Of a DNA stretch of 64,000 bases, positions 1-10,040 are shown in pieces. The notes under the pieces are model-generated. The model ran no database searches and was not told where the DNA came from. It worked only from the letters and a program-made list of their open reading frames with translations. How positions within the stretch are numbered: position 1 is the stretch's first letter; every line of letters begins with the position of its first letter. Location: assembly GCA_010909165.1 (NCBI GenBank), contig VJWM01000281.1:62001-126000 (forward strand), in the 5' to 3' direction. Both the position numbers and the translations under genes were made by a program. The DNA is from Anthoceros angustus (Eukaryota > Streptophyta > Anthocerotopsida > Anthocerotales > Anthocerotaceae).

Positions 1-590
1 GGAGGTCTTTACTATGTAGAAAAGGTTTTTTTTTTTTGGTTGGAAGTTTCATGCCAAAGTGGTTAAAAAGTAACGTTTGGGTCGGACGTTCGATGATAGT
101 TCATACATGCCACATAAGCAATCATGCTTTAGTAGAGAAATTAATCCAAAATAGAATGGGTGTAGTTTCTCTTTGATGTAGACTAAGACTAAGCTTGAAC
201 TATCATTGAACTACTAGTTTGGCATGGACCTCGAATAGTTTCTTTGCACTTTGAATAGGTTTTCAAAGTTTTGGTGTTTCATACTCAAGATGGGGTATTG
301 TTATTCTTCTTCTATTTATCTATCTAGGTACATGGTAGCATCAACAAATCCATCAATTGCAAGAATGTATCCAATCGATGGACAATAAACACCAACAATA
401 TTTTTGCCAACTTCATTGCTAGTTCTAAATAAAGCTCCAAAACCTACATTATTTACATCGTCCTCGAAATTAGCATACAATGAGCCTAATTGTGTGTCTT
501 ATATGTGGGGCGTAGTTGATCTTGGCATGCAAGTCCTTGCACTACATGTCGGTACTAGGTGCTTCTTTGGCTTCTTGATCCCACTCCTCG

Positions 591-727
591 TGAGACAAGT
601 TTTATGAGCCTCCAATGCGCCATGTGATTATTCTATTACTTGGCCAATCACGATGATTACTTTTTGGTCTTTGCCCTTTTCTATTCTTGGAATTTTTGAT
701 GATTTGTTGAGTAGCCTACCAACTACG
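591..727 (+). repeat. Intra-unit duplication, left paralogue
   Basis: This stretch aligns by eye with 1716-1848. Both run TGAGACAnGTTnTATGAnnC, then CCAATGnGCCA, GATTATTCTnTTACTTG, a GATnACTTTTTGGTCTTTGCCC block, and GATTTGTnGAGnANCC. Divergence is far higher than between tandem copies, so the duplication predates amplification of the array. On the minus strand both begin MAHW followed by a similar V-S-K/R-G pattern, which could be a decayed coding exon or only nucleotide homology. Confidence 0.75.
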
Positions 728-1020
728 GACCGTGATCCAAGGGAGCATAGTCTCGATGAGCTAAGCACCTAATCGGTGCAGACGCAGCGAGATGGTGGAC
801 TCGGCAAGGAGGCGCTTGCGACTAACCATAGTCGTGCTAGCCTAGGTTAACTCACTAGAGCATAGTTAGCAAACCGTAGTCAAGAACCTCGGGTTACACA
901 AATTGGACATGGACACGGACCAAGCGCAGGGCTACAAGTCACACGCGCCAAGATCAAGAAGACTCTCTTCTTCATGCCCCTCGCCTCGCCGTCGAGGCCC
1001 TCGTCATGTGCGCTCATATA

Positions 1021-1033
1021 TGGTATCAAAGCC
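1021..1033 (+). other. tRNA-Met primer-binding-site-like motif
   Basis: TGGTATCAAAGCC differs by one base from TGGTATCAGAGCC, the usual plant LTR-retrotransposon primer-binding site complementary to initiator tRNA-Met. It lies after GCTCATATA, so an LTR ending in CA just upstream is conceivable. The same motif recurs at about 16740, 19190, 23226, 25806, 28398, 30985, 33540, 34969 and 37708. In copies near 54489, 55448, 57310 and 61290 it has lost two A residues (TGGTATCAGCC). No paired LTR boundaries were found, so this stays a suggestive resemblance. Confidence 0.35.
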
Positions 1034-1715
1034 TATCCATCGATGCAGCTAGCCGATGTTTCTTGAAGATCTCAATGCACCGGAGTGGATCAAAAGAAGG
1101 AGATATGGGAGCTTGCCAACGATCGAGCATTGTTAGGGCTTAGGGGCGGACGAGCAAGCCTTGTCATAGCATTAGGGCTTATCCAGCTTCTAGAAAAGGT
1201 AGTTAATATAAGCGGCATCCTACGAGATGGGCACCCAGCACGAGGAGCGCAAGGCGGGAACGAGAGAGTCTCTTGGATCTTGGGAACGGACTGAAGTAGC
1301 CCGCGCCCTTGTCCGAGCACGTGTTCAAATATTTGACTCACCTTGTTCTTGACTAGAGTATGCCTAACTCTGGTTAGTTGATCCTAGGTTAGTCTCTCAA
1401 GCTAAACTAACCGTACATCCTATAGCTAGCTAGCTAGCCCTCGTGCTTGCAGCTATGTCGGACGCCGCCACGGCCCTCTGGCCAGGGATTAGCTGGCTCA
1501 GTGCTATGTCCATCATAGCCTCGCGATCGACTATGTCCTTCACGGCTGGAGCTTGCTCAATCCGCCGTGACAGTTAACAAAAGCTCATACACTCTTAAGT
1601 GCACAAGCACGAAGCAATTGTAACTATGGTTGATATAAACATAATTTCTAAGAAGGCACAAGTTGGTCTTGAAGATGGTGCTGTGTCGTATTCGGCACCA
1701 TTCTTGCGTGCCTTT

Positions 1716-1848
1716 TGAGACATGTTGTATGATTCCCCAATGTGCCAAGAGATTATTCTTTTACTTGTTCAAACATGAAGATCACTTTTTGGTCTTTGCC
1801 CTCTTCCTCTTCTTGGCATTTTTGATTTGTGGAGCAACCCACTAATGT
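1716..1848 (+). repeat. Intra-unit duplication, right paralogue
   Basis: Partner of 591-727 about 1.1 kb downstream in the same unit. Similarity starts at TGAGACATG and fades after the CCCACTAATG end. Words shared between the two arms, such as GGTCTTTGCC, GATTATTCT and GATTTGT, are the same words at which pieces are joined in the scrambled zone, so this old duplication may supply homology for later exchange. Confidence 0.75.
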
Positions 1849-2517
1849 TTCATTATAACTTATTTCAAAAACTTTAATCAAATCCAACATATACATATGT
1901 CCAAACAGTTCAAATCAGCGTGTGAGGAAAATGCAAATGCTAGCCTAGTCTAGAAAAATAATGAGTTTTGCTTTCTCACCGTCTTCTTGGACCGTCAACC
2001 CGGTAGTAGACATCGATTGGCACGCTTAGGCTATGAATATCTCTCAAAATATTTTTCACAGGCGTCGAGGCTGACCTGTCTTCTTGTTCAAGGTACAATA
2101 CACTATTTCAAGATCGCAAAGTGGACATTTGAAAGGTCCTTGAGATAGCTTTGGCACGACTTTTGTGATTTTGGTTTTGCCCAGCTCTTACGCTTGCCCA
2201 TGTTTCTCAATGTCTTGTTACGTGAGTTAGGCTCTTTATTTTCTTGGGATCTAAAAAGCGAAAGGAGGCAGTTACTAGGATTCAATCATTTGTTCACACG
2301 ATGGAACATATATAGTCTTTCTTTCGGTGAAATTTCTCGGTATTTATTCAAAGATATTTACAAGCCAGCTCACAAAAACCCTATTGTGGCTATCATGATG
2401 TGCAAGCTTGATCACATGTTGCTCACCCTAATAAACCCCACGGTCCTAGTTCATGTAGTTCAAATCCGCCACTTGGCCAACTACTAGTTGAACTGCAATT
2501 CAACGCATTGCCTGCGA

Positions 2518-3512
2518 GGAGGTCTTTACTATGTAGAAAAGGTTTTTTTTTTTTTGGTTGGAAGTTTCATGCCAAAGTGGTTAAAAAGTAACGTTTGGGT
2601 CGGACCGTTCGATGATAGTTCATACATGCCACATAAGCAATCATGCTTTAGTAGAGAAATTAATCCAAAATAGAATGGGTGTAGTTTCTCTTTGATGTAG
2701 ACTAAGACTAAGCTTGAACTATCATTGAACTACTAGTTTGGCATGGACCTCGTCTAATCCAAGCTCTTTGCACTTTTGAATAGGTTTTCAAAGTTTTGGT
2801 GTTTCATACTCAAGATGGGGTATTGTTATTCTTCTTCTATTTATCTATCTAGGTACATGATGGCATCAACAAATCCATCAATTGCAAGAATGTATCCAAG
2901 CGATGGACAATAAACACCAACAATATTTTTGCCAACTTCATTGCTAGTTCTAAATAAAGCTCCAAAACCTACATTATTTACATCGTCCTCGAAATTAGCA
3001 TACAATGAGCCTAATTGTGTGTCTTCAGATACGTATGTAGTTTGATCTTGGCATGCAAGTCCTTGCACTACATGTCGGTACTAGGTGCTTCTTTGGCTTC
3101 TTGATCCCACTCCTCGTGAGACAAGTTTTATGAGCCTCCAATGCGCCATGTGATTATTCTATTACTTGGCCAATCACGATGATTACTTTTGGTCTTTGCC
3201 CCTTTTCTATTCTTGGAATTTTTGGTGATTTGTTGAGTAGCCTACCAACTACGGACCGTGATCCAAGGGCGAGCATAGTCTCGATGAGCTAAGCACCTAA
3301 TCGGTGCAGACGAGCGGCCGCGAGATGGTGGATCGCGGGAGGCGGCTTGCGACTAACCATAGTCGTGCTAGCCTAGGTTAACTCACTAGAGCATAGTTAG
3401 CAAACCGTAGTCAAGAACCTCGGGTTACACAAATTGGACATGGACACGGACCAAGCCCAGGGCTACAAGTCACACGCCAAGATCAAGAAGACTCTCTTCT
3501 TCATGCCCCTCG
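2518..3512 (+). repeat. 2.5-kb unit, copy 2 (left part only)
   Basis: Follows copy 1 head to tail and matches it through the CATGCCCCTCGC word near 3505, then stops and gives way to foreign block A. The break lies just before where the primer-binding-site-like motif would be. Differences from copy 1 are indels in the known pockets, for example after GGACCTCG and in the GC-rich stretch near 3305-3345. Confidence 0.88.
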
Positions 3513-3982
3513 CTGATCGACGAATTCTCTCGTGCAAGTTGATGTCTTTCTTCGTGGTTTTAACCGTATTTTAACAAGAAAGTGCATCTCGGACCAAGCC
3601 GGCTTGGTTAGATGTTAGGTGGTGAAGCGATCGAGAGGACCTTTGTTCGATGTTTTTGGTTGTTTTGTTCATTGTATCTTTGATCGGTATGTTTTTGGTT
3701 GTTTTGATGTCGTATAAGCTCGCTTTTATTTGCGTATCAAGAACTTTCAAAAATTATAAAGTGGACATGAAGAATTACCGAGTGAGCATTTGCAAGGTCA
3801 AGATTTCGAGCGGATGTTATCGAAACTTTTAGTATTGAACACTCTCCCAAGTGGTCCAACGACAAAAATCTGTCAATTCATTTTTGTTCAATTCAACAAT
3901 TGATAACCCAAGATCAAATGTAAGTTTTGTTGTTATTGGGCTTAAGTTTTGTTGTTATTGGGCTTAAGTTTTGTGGTTTGTA
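3513..3982 (+). other. Foreign block A, first copy (no gene recognised)
   Basis: About 470 bp not belonging to the unit. It repeats at 4957-5443 with many small differences, so it is an independent duplicated segment. It contains a TTTTTGGTTGTTTTG repeat and two tandem copies of a word around GTTGTTATTGGGCTTAAG near its right end. The sequence GTAAGTTTTG near 3921 looks like a splice donor, with its acceptor only in the second copy. It joins the next unit through the shared word TTTACTA. No reading frame longer than about 60 codons is convincing. Confidence 0.6.
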
Positions 3983-4956
3983 TTTACTATGTAGAAAAGG
4001 TTTTTTTTTTTGGTTGGAAGTTTCATGTTGGTTAAAAAGTAACGTTTGGACCGTTCGATGATAGTTCATACATGCCACATAAGCAATCATGCTTTAGTAG
4101 AGAAATTAATCCAAAATAGAATGGGTGTAGTTTCTCTTTGATGTAGACTAAGACTAAGCTTGAACTATCATTGAACTACTAGTTTGGCATGGACCTCGTC
4201 TAGTTGTCTCTTTGCACTGAATAGGTTTTCAAAGTTTTGGTGTTTCATACTCAAGATGGGGTATTGTTATTCTTCTTCTATTTATCTATCTAGGTACATG
4301 ACCATCAACAAATCCATCAATTGCAAGAATGTATCCAAGCGATGGACATAAACACCAACAATATTTTTGCCAACTTCATTGCTAGTTCTAAATAAAGCTC
4401 CAAAACCTACATTATTTACATCGTCCTCGAAATTAGCATACAATGAGCCTAATTGTGTCTTCGTATATGGGGCGTAGTTTGATCTTGGCATGCAAGTCCT
4501 TGCACTACATGTCGGTACTAGGTGCTTTTGGCTTCTTGATCCCACTCCTCGTGAGACAAGTTTTATGAGCCTCCAATGCGCCATTTGATTATTCTATTAC
4601 TTGGCCAATCACGATGATTACTTTTGGTCTTTGCCCCTTTTCTATTCTTGGAATTTTGTGATTTGTTGAGTAGCCTACCAACTACGGACCGTGATCCAAG
4701 GGCGAGCATAGTCTCGATGAGCTAAGCACCTATCGGTGCCGAGCAGCCGCACGAGATGGTGGCTGCGAAGGAGGGCTTGCGACTAACCATAGTCGTGCTA
4801 GCCTAGGTTAACTCACTAGAGCATAGTTAGCAAACCGTAGTCAAGAACCTCGGGTTACACAAATTGGACATGGACACGGACCAAGCCGCAGGGCTACAAG
4901 TCACACGCGCCAAGATCAAGAAGACTCTCTTCTTCATGCCCCTCGCCTCGCTCGCC
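3983..4956 (+). repeat. 2.5-kb unit, copy 3 left part
   Basis: Begins inside the unit start word (TTTACTATGTAG) and runs to the same CATGCCCCTCGCCTCGCTCG point where copy 2 stopped. It lacks some bases present in copies 1-2, for example after TTTCATG near 4027 and in GTACATGACC near 4296. Both left-part copies break at the same place and are followed by block A, so the unit plus block A was probably duplicated together. Confidence 0.87.
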
Positions 4957-5734
4957 GGTCGATCGATTGATTCTCTCTTGTGTGTTGATGTCTTTCTTCG
5001 TGGTTTTAACCGTATTTTAACAAGAAAGTGCATCTCGGACCAAGCCGCTGGTTCGATGTTGAGTGTGTTCGGCGATTCGGAGGACCTTTGTTCGATGTTT
5101 TTGGTTGTTTTGTTCATTGTATCTTTGACGTCTTGGTATGTTTTGTTTTGATGTCTTGTATTAAGCTCGCTTTTATTTGCGTGTATCAAGAACGGCTTTA
5201 AAATTATAAAGTGGACATGAAGAATTACGAGTGAGCATTTCCAAAAGGTCAAGATTTACGAGATGTTATCGAAACTTTTAGAGTCGTTATTGAACACTCT
5301 CCCAAGTGGTGAAACGACAAAAATCACAATTCGGGGTTTTGTTCAATTCAACAATTGATAACCCAAGATCAAATGTAAGTTTTGTTGTTATTGGGCTTAA
5401 GTTTTGTTGTTATTGGGCTTAAGTTTTGTGGTTTGTATTTACTAACTGTTTGTTTTTGGCTAGGCTTGGTATGCAAAACTCCGTGTTTCAAAAGGAATGT
5501 TGTCAAGGTTCATGAAGACCATCATAGCATGGGCTAATTGGCTATACACCAATAAGGCTGAGTCTCAATGATTACGTGTATGCCTGTCGTCGGGAGAAGA
5601 TGTTGATAACAGATCTGGATTCTCAAGGTAATATGTTTTGAAAGCTTGTGACATTTGGTCCTTTGTATGTTCCTTCGATGTTCTTATATGGTTTTGCGGA
5701 TATGGCCTCAGTCAAGCAAAACAGCGATTGAAGT
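4957..5734 (+). other. Foreign block A, second copy with extra 3' part
   Basis: Copy of 3513-3982 (to ~5443) extended by about 290 bp absent from the first copy. It contains a possible intron from GTAAGT near 5375 to TTTTTGGCTAG ending at 5463, then an exon-like stretch (5464-5627) and a second donor GTAATATG. After 5628 the sequence is A/T-rich without an evident frame, and the unit resumes at CCTTGTTCTTGACTAG (~5735), a word that normally lies about 200 bp after the primer-binding-site-like motif. Confidence 0.55.
5464..5627 (+). pseudogene. Exon remnant bounded by AG/GT, one-base frame slip
   Basis: The exon starts after GGCTAG and ends before GTAATATG. In the first frame it reads 35 codons starting AWYAKLRVSKGM and ending LYTNKAESQ, then a stop at 5569-5571. 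Shifting by one base at about 5566 reopens a frame starting NDYVYACRREKM and ending TDLDSQ at the donor. The composition (W, Y, K, R spread evenly, no low complexity) is protein-like, and the single slip looks like a one-base indel in a once-open exon. I do not recognise the family. The final words of this exon (CTGGATTCTCAAGGTAATATG) recur at 61557-61577. Confidence 0.45.
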
Positions 5735-6597
5735 CCTTGTTCTTGACTAGAGTATGCCTAACTCGTTAGTTGATCCTAGGTTAGTCTCTCAAGCTAAACT
5801 AACAGACATCCTATAGCTAGCTAGCTAGCCCTCGTGCTTGCAGCTATGTCGGACGCCACGGCCTCCGGCGGGGATTAGGTGGCTCGGTGCTATGTCCATC
5901 ATAGCCTCGCGATCGACTATGTCCTTCACCCAGTGGAGCTCAATCCGCGTGATTAACAAAAGCTCATACACTCTTAAGTGCACAAGCACGAAGCAATTGT
6001 AACTATGGTTGATATAAACATAATTTCTAAGAAGGCACAAGTTGGTCTTGAAGATGGTGCGTGTCGTATTCTGCACCATTCTTGCGTGCCTTTTGAGACA
6101 TGTTGTATGATTCCCCAATGTGCCAAGAGATTATTCTTTTACTTGTTCAAACATGAAGATCACTTTTGGTCTTTGCCCTCTTCCTCTTCTTGGCATTTTC
6201 GGCTGATTTGTGGAGCAACCCACTAATGTTTCATTATAACTTATTCAAAAACTTTAATCAAATCCAAAACATATACATATGTCCAGTTCACAAATCAGCG
6301 TGTGAGGAAAATGCAAATGCTAGCCTAGTCTAGAAAAATAATGAGTTTTGCTTTCTCACCGTCTTCTTGGACCGTCAACCCGTAGTAGACATCGATTGGC
6401 ATGCTTTATATCTCTCTCAAAATATTTTTCACAGGCGTCGAGGCTGACCTGTCTTCTTGTTCAAGGTACAATACACTATTTCAAGATCGCAGTGGACATT
6501 TGAAAGGTCCTTGAGATAGCTTTGGCACGACTTTTGTGATTTTGGTTTTGCCCAGCTCTTACGCCCATGTTTCTCAATGTCTTGTTCGTGAGTTAGG
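5735..6597 (+). repeat. 2.5-kb unit, copy 3 right part, truncated
   Basis: Resumes at CCTTGTTCTTGACTAGAG and follows the unit through the right internal paralogue (~6090-6225), the AATGAGTTTTGCTTTCTC word and the CTTGTTCGTGAGTTAGG word. It breaks there, and the missing rest of this unit (from GGTTACTAGG) reappears only at about 14621. The intervening 8 kb is therefore an insertion or substitution within one unit. Confidence 0.85.
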
Positions 6598-7620
6598 TCT
6601 CGTAGCAACTCGTTGTTCATCATGAAAGCGACCTTTGACAATAGCGAATTTTCAGGTCCACGTGTCCCGAGTTCAGTTGGTTTCATGGTTCATCGCCATG
6701 TTGGATCTGAATCATCGGTCTCTTGGAAGGCTGGGAGATGCTTTGTTCACATACCTCGGAGGCCAAAAATTGAGGATGGATCACAAGGACAACAAGCTGG
6801 GTGTTCTAGTGAAATTCCATATGTTGACAAGGTTGACTTTTGTCTGTGTTTGTTTTCACTTCTTTGGAGTTTCGATTATGTTTATCTTGGCGGTTGTGAA
6901 TCCTGCGACTAGTGGAAAAGACCTTTCTCATTTCAACATTGATCACAGGGGAAGTGGATGCAGGTCCTGTTGGAGGGCATTGTGCATAGTGATGTGATCC
7001 ATCCTCCGACAAATGTGGGCTGGTAGCACCTCCGATATTGTATTGCGGCCTGTCATAAAATGGAAGGCTTTTGACAGAGATTCGTTAATGGAGTATGATG
7101 AAAGCTGAGTTTCTGCAAAAGGTTGGGCTCTTATAGAGAGAGGCGTGAGTTGAATTACGAGTCTCTAAGCAAGAAAGCCCTTGAGATCGCGAAATGTAGA
7201 GAGGAGACAAGAGCACATTAAGCATCAGAGATAGAGCAGAGGTTGATCGTGGAAAAAGAACACAAGAATGTGTCCAGATATTTGCCTTCTATCAAAATCC
7301 TCAGATTGGTAAATTTCGCTCTTTATTAATCGGACATTGAAAATCAATGGTTGTATTTTATTAGGTTGTCACCTTGCGGGGAAGCGGACAATTTTCGTCC
7401 AAGTCCTCCATCAATTGGTTGCCAAGAATGATGTAACGCCAATCAAGCCAAGTGGTCGTGAAAATTACGTTTTCATATGTATAATTGTACATTAATTTCT
7501 AAATAAGGTGAGTATCATTTCCTAAGTATTTGCTATGATTATTTCAGTGTCAAAATAGCCTAATCACGGTTTGTGTCTTTGTTTTGTAGGACTTGTTTTG
7601 ACTAATGTGTCTTGACTTGT
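6598..7620 (+). pseudogene. Degenerate NAM-associated/trihelix-like gene fragment, first copy
   Basis: A shorter, more damaged version of 7621-8800. The two align through GGTCTCGTAGCAACTCG, a GTGTTCTAGTGAAA word, the TTTGGAGTTTCGATTATG word, the charged exon and the ATTGAAAATCAATGGTTG intron end. Open frames change every 100-200 bp; one plus-strand frame (6635-6997) reads DHKDNKLGVLVKF. That loosely recalls the W-x-V-L-K-x-x-P stretch of plant trihelix/NAM-associated proteins, many of them carried by or near Harbinger-type transposons. Family assignment is an inference from short matches. It is certainly not a working gene as it stands. Confidence 0.35.
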
Positions 7621-8800
7621 TTTTGTGTGTTAGGTCTCGTAGCAACTCGTTGTTCATCATGAAAGGCCTTTTGAACAATGTCAAGACCGAATCGAGTTTT
7701 CGCATTTGGTCCACCGTGTCCTCAAGTTCGTTGGTATTGTCGTTCCTTGCTGCACCGCCATGTTGGATCCTTTTAATCATACCGGTCTCGTTAGTGTGGA
7801 GATCGTGGTTGCAAACATACCTCAAAGCAAAGTACAAGGCATTCGATGGATAAAAGCAGACCAACAATCGGGTGTTCTAGTGAAAATTCCATATGTTGAC
7901 AAGGTTGATTCTTTGTCTGCTTGTTTTGTTTTCACTTCTTTGGAGTTTCGATTATGTTTATCTTGGCGGTTGTGAATCGACTAGTGGAAGCATCCCTCAT
8001 TTCAACATTGATACAGAGGGAAGTGGATGCGTGGTCCCTCCGTTGGAGGGCATTGTGCATAGTGAGTGTGATCACCATCCGGGTTAACCAGATGTAAATG
8101 TGGCCGTGGTAGCACCTCGATATTGTATTGCACCGTGATCGCAAATGGAAGTGGCTTTGAGCGGCTTGCCGAGATTGCGCGAGTACGGAATTGGAGTATG
8201 ATAGATGTAAAGAATTGGAGTTTCAAAAGGCAAAAGGATTTGGAGGCTCTTATAGAGAGACAGAGGCGAAAGCGCTTGAATTACGAGTCTCTAAGCAAAG
8301 AGAGAAAGCCCTTGAGATCCAGAGGCGAGAAATGTGGAGAGGAGACAAGAGCACATTAAGCATCAAGAGAAATCAAGCAGCAGATGAGCAAAGAGGTTCA
8401 AGACCGCAGGGAAAAGAGAACAGAGCGTAAGAAGAATGTGTCTCGAGATATTTGCATCGCTATCTCGAAAATCCCGATTGGTAAGTTTTCTTATGCTCTT
8501 TATTAATCGAAGACATTGAAAATCAATGGTTGTATTTTATTAGGTTGTCACCTTGCGAAGACAATTTCGCCCAAGTCCTCTCATCAATTGGTTGCCAAGA
8601 ATGATGCCGTACAACCGCCAATCAAGCCAAGTGGTCGTGAAAATTACGTTTTCAATATGTATAATTGTACATTAATTTCCTAAATAAGGTGAGTATCATT
8701 TCCTAAGTATTTGCTATGATTATTTCAGTGTTTTCTAGTATCACCTAATCACGGTTTGTGTGTCGCTTGCTTTGTTTTGTAGGTTCCATTGTTGTTGAAG
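7621..8800 (+). pseudogene. NAM-associated/trihelix-like gene fragment, second copy
   Basis: The better preserved copy. Between about 8191 and 8480 the plus strand encodes a highly charged, helix-prone segment with KELEFQKAK, KALEIQRREMWR (around 8305-8340) and, after a frame change, KQQMSKEVQDRREKR. This resembles the C-terminal domain of plant NAM-associated (PF14303-type) proteins. The exon ends before GTAAGT at 8481 and an acceptor TTATTAG ends at 8543, giving a 63-bp intron; a short frame follows (LSPCEDNFAQVL, then stop). A further possible intron runs from GGTGAGTATC (~8689) to TTATTTCAG. At least two frame shifts are needed to read the charged exon, so it is a pseudogene or contains sequencing errors. 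Confidence 0.4.
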
Positions 8801-8908
8801 TAGAGTTCAATCCTGAGTTCAATCTATCGGTATTTACTCTTCATTAGTTGAATTGTATTTTCTAGTCACCAAGATCGCACTTGCGAGTGCAACAGTTAAC
8901 AATGTTTT
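8801..8908. other. Intergenic A/T-rich stretch
   Basis: Between the gene fragment and the first gypsy-associated repeat. It contains GTTCAATCCTGAGTTCAATC (a direct repeat of GTTCAATC) and no convincing frame. Nothing else is recognised. Confidence 0.4.
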
Positions 8909-9176
8909 TGTCGATTAGCGATTTTGGTGGGATTTCTAGAATGAGCTTCTAGACCCGTGTATTCACTTGGTCGTCATGTTTTCTCTAGTGCTCTATTTTC
9001 TACCTTGATGGTAGATGATTTTACCCACTTGTATGGTTCGGTTGTTTTGTACCTTGATGGTAGATGATTTTCTACTATACTAATGAATTTTACTCTGGGT
9101 AAAATAATGACTAAAATGTCAATTCTCTCTCTCTAAAAATTACACTCGGAGGCGGAGGCCCAGGCAGCACTTCGTC
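8909..9176 (+). repeat. Direct repeat flanking gypsy copies, first copy
   Basis: About 265 bp that recur at 10110-10372, each time next to the broken integrase end of a gypsy segment read on the minus strand. It contains two spaced copies of TACCTTGATGGTAGATG and a short inverted pair ATTTTAC...GTAAAAT near its right end, followed by TCTCTCTCTC. This placement fits a 3' untranslated or LTR-derived stretch, but no TG...CA ends were identified. Confidence 0.6.
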
Positions 9177-9182
9177 GAGACC

Positions 9183-10040
9183 TCACAGACAGAAATGGAT
9201 GTTGGGGTCAAGAACAAAATGCACCTTGGAGAACCTATCTCGGTGACACATCGTTTTCCGACGATGCATTGCAATGTGCAATGAAGTCCATGGAAATTGA
9301 CTAATCGCTAGGAATTTGTAGGGGTAATGCGGGAAGTTTCGATGACTAGGCTTGGCTTCTGGCGGATCGGCGTGAGCGCACTCCACTCTATACAATCAGC
9401 GTATACCTTCCCAATGGAAGTACTCCTTGACTTTGGCATAAGTCTTGTCAATGCCGGATGACTGAAAGGAATCGTGCATATCATGCTGAGAATGGACTAT
9501 TTTATCTAAGAAAGTGAAGGATGAGCAATCTTCCTCGAAACACAAGCATCCTTGAGAGAATCTCGATAATCTGGAATTAGTCTGCATCACCAATAATCCT
9601 GTAGAGTTGCAATTGGTCATGAGGAATCCATCTCGCAGCCCCGTATTGTTGGGCCCCGGCATGAGTGCGCAGCCATCAAGCGCGACCACATTGGTTGAGC
9701 TCCGGTTCATGATGGTGCTAGGATTTTACAAATCGTTGAGCATTGAGTTGGTGAGAAGAAATGTCTGGAATGGTGATCCGTGACACACCATAGACCTAAA
9801 GGTAGTGCCACCATACCTTCAAAGCATGTTAGCTTTCCTTGTCATGCCGTAATTCGGTTGTGCTCCTTGCAACTTCATTTGGTATCTCTTCCTTCGAGAT
9901 GAAAGCTCCTATAGCAAAATCGATGCATCTGTGGATATATGGCATAAAGTTATCAGACCTCGAGCCAAGAGCCTTTTGGTCAAAAGTGATGGCTCTGTCG
10001 AAGACTTGTTTTGAATGCCTAAGGGAGCATCTGTGATACT
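9183..10040 (-). pseudogene. Decayed Ty3/gypsy pol fragment (integrase to RNase H), extra copy
   Basis: A shortened copy of the pol segment at 10373-11460. On the minus strand 9710-9396 keeps STNVVALDG (RNase H tail, intact form NVVADALSRR) and GIDKTYAKVKEYFHW (integrase zinc-binding region). 9395-9183 keeps traces of the integrase core such as DRFSKVHF. Comparison with the fuller copy shows many deletions of 1-30 bases and few substitutions. The frame breaks repeatedly, so no protein can be made. The neighbour at 10110 repeats 8909, so this is half of a tandem duplication. Confidence 0.75.

Larger units (their letters stand above)
1..2517 (+). repeat. 2.5-kb tandem repeat unit, copy 1 (reference copy)
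   Basis: This is the most complete copy at the left end, ending where the same word GGAGGTCTTTACTATG restarts at 2518. In order it holds: a poly-T run (~26-38); an invariant stretch to ~230; a variable pocket (~232-245); a segment whose minus strand reads EDTQLGSLYANFEDDVNN-like (~310-510); a region later echoed within the unit (591-727); a variable GC-rich pocket (~775-825); a TGGTATCAAAGCC motif (1021-1033); a purine-rich run (~1086-1112); a CTAG-rich stretch (~1424-1438); the internal paralogue of 591-727 (1716-1848); and a tail ending in ACTAGTTGAACT. No family is recognised. The primer-binding-site-like motif suggests descent from an LTR retroelement, which is an inference. Open frames here are short and broken, so no CDS is called. 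Confidence 0.9.

Noticed and set aside
1663-1845. Hydrophobic plus-strand peptide (FYLFKHEDHFLVFALFLFLAF) as a membrane microprotein
   Set aside because: It results from T/C-rich sequence; frame and start vary between copies, and the left paralogue does not keep it.
2300-2320. TATA-like ACATATATAG as a promoter
   Set aside because: A/T-rich satellite sequence with no gene downstream; such words are expected by chance.
4827-5252. Minus-strand frame of 141 residues as a gene
   Set aside because: It spans the junction of the satellite unit and block A, and the first copy of the same region has no matching frame.
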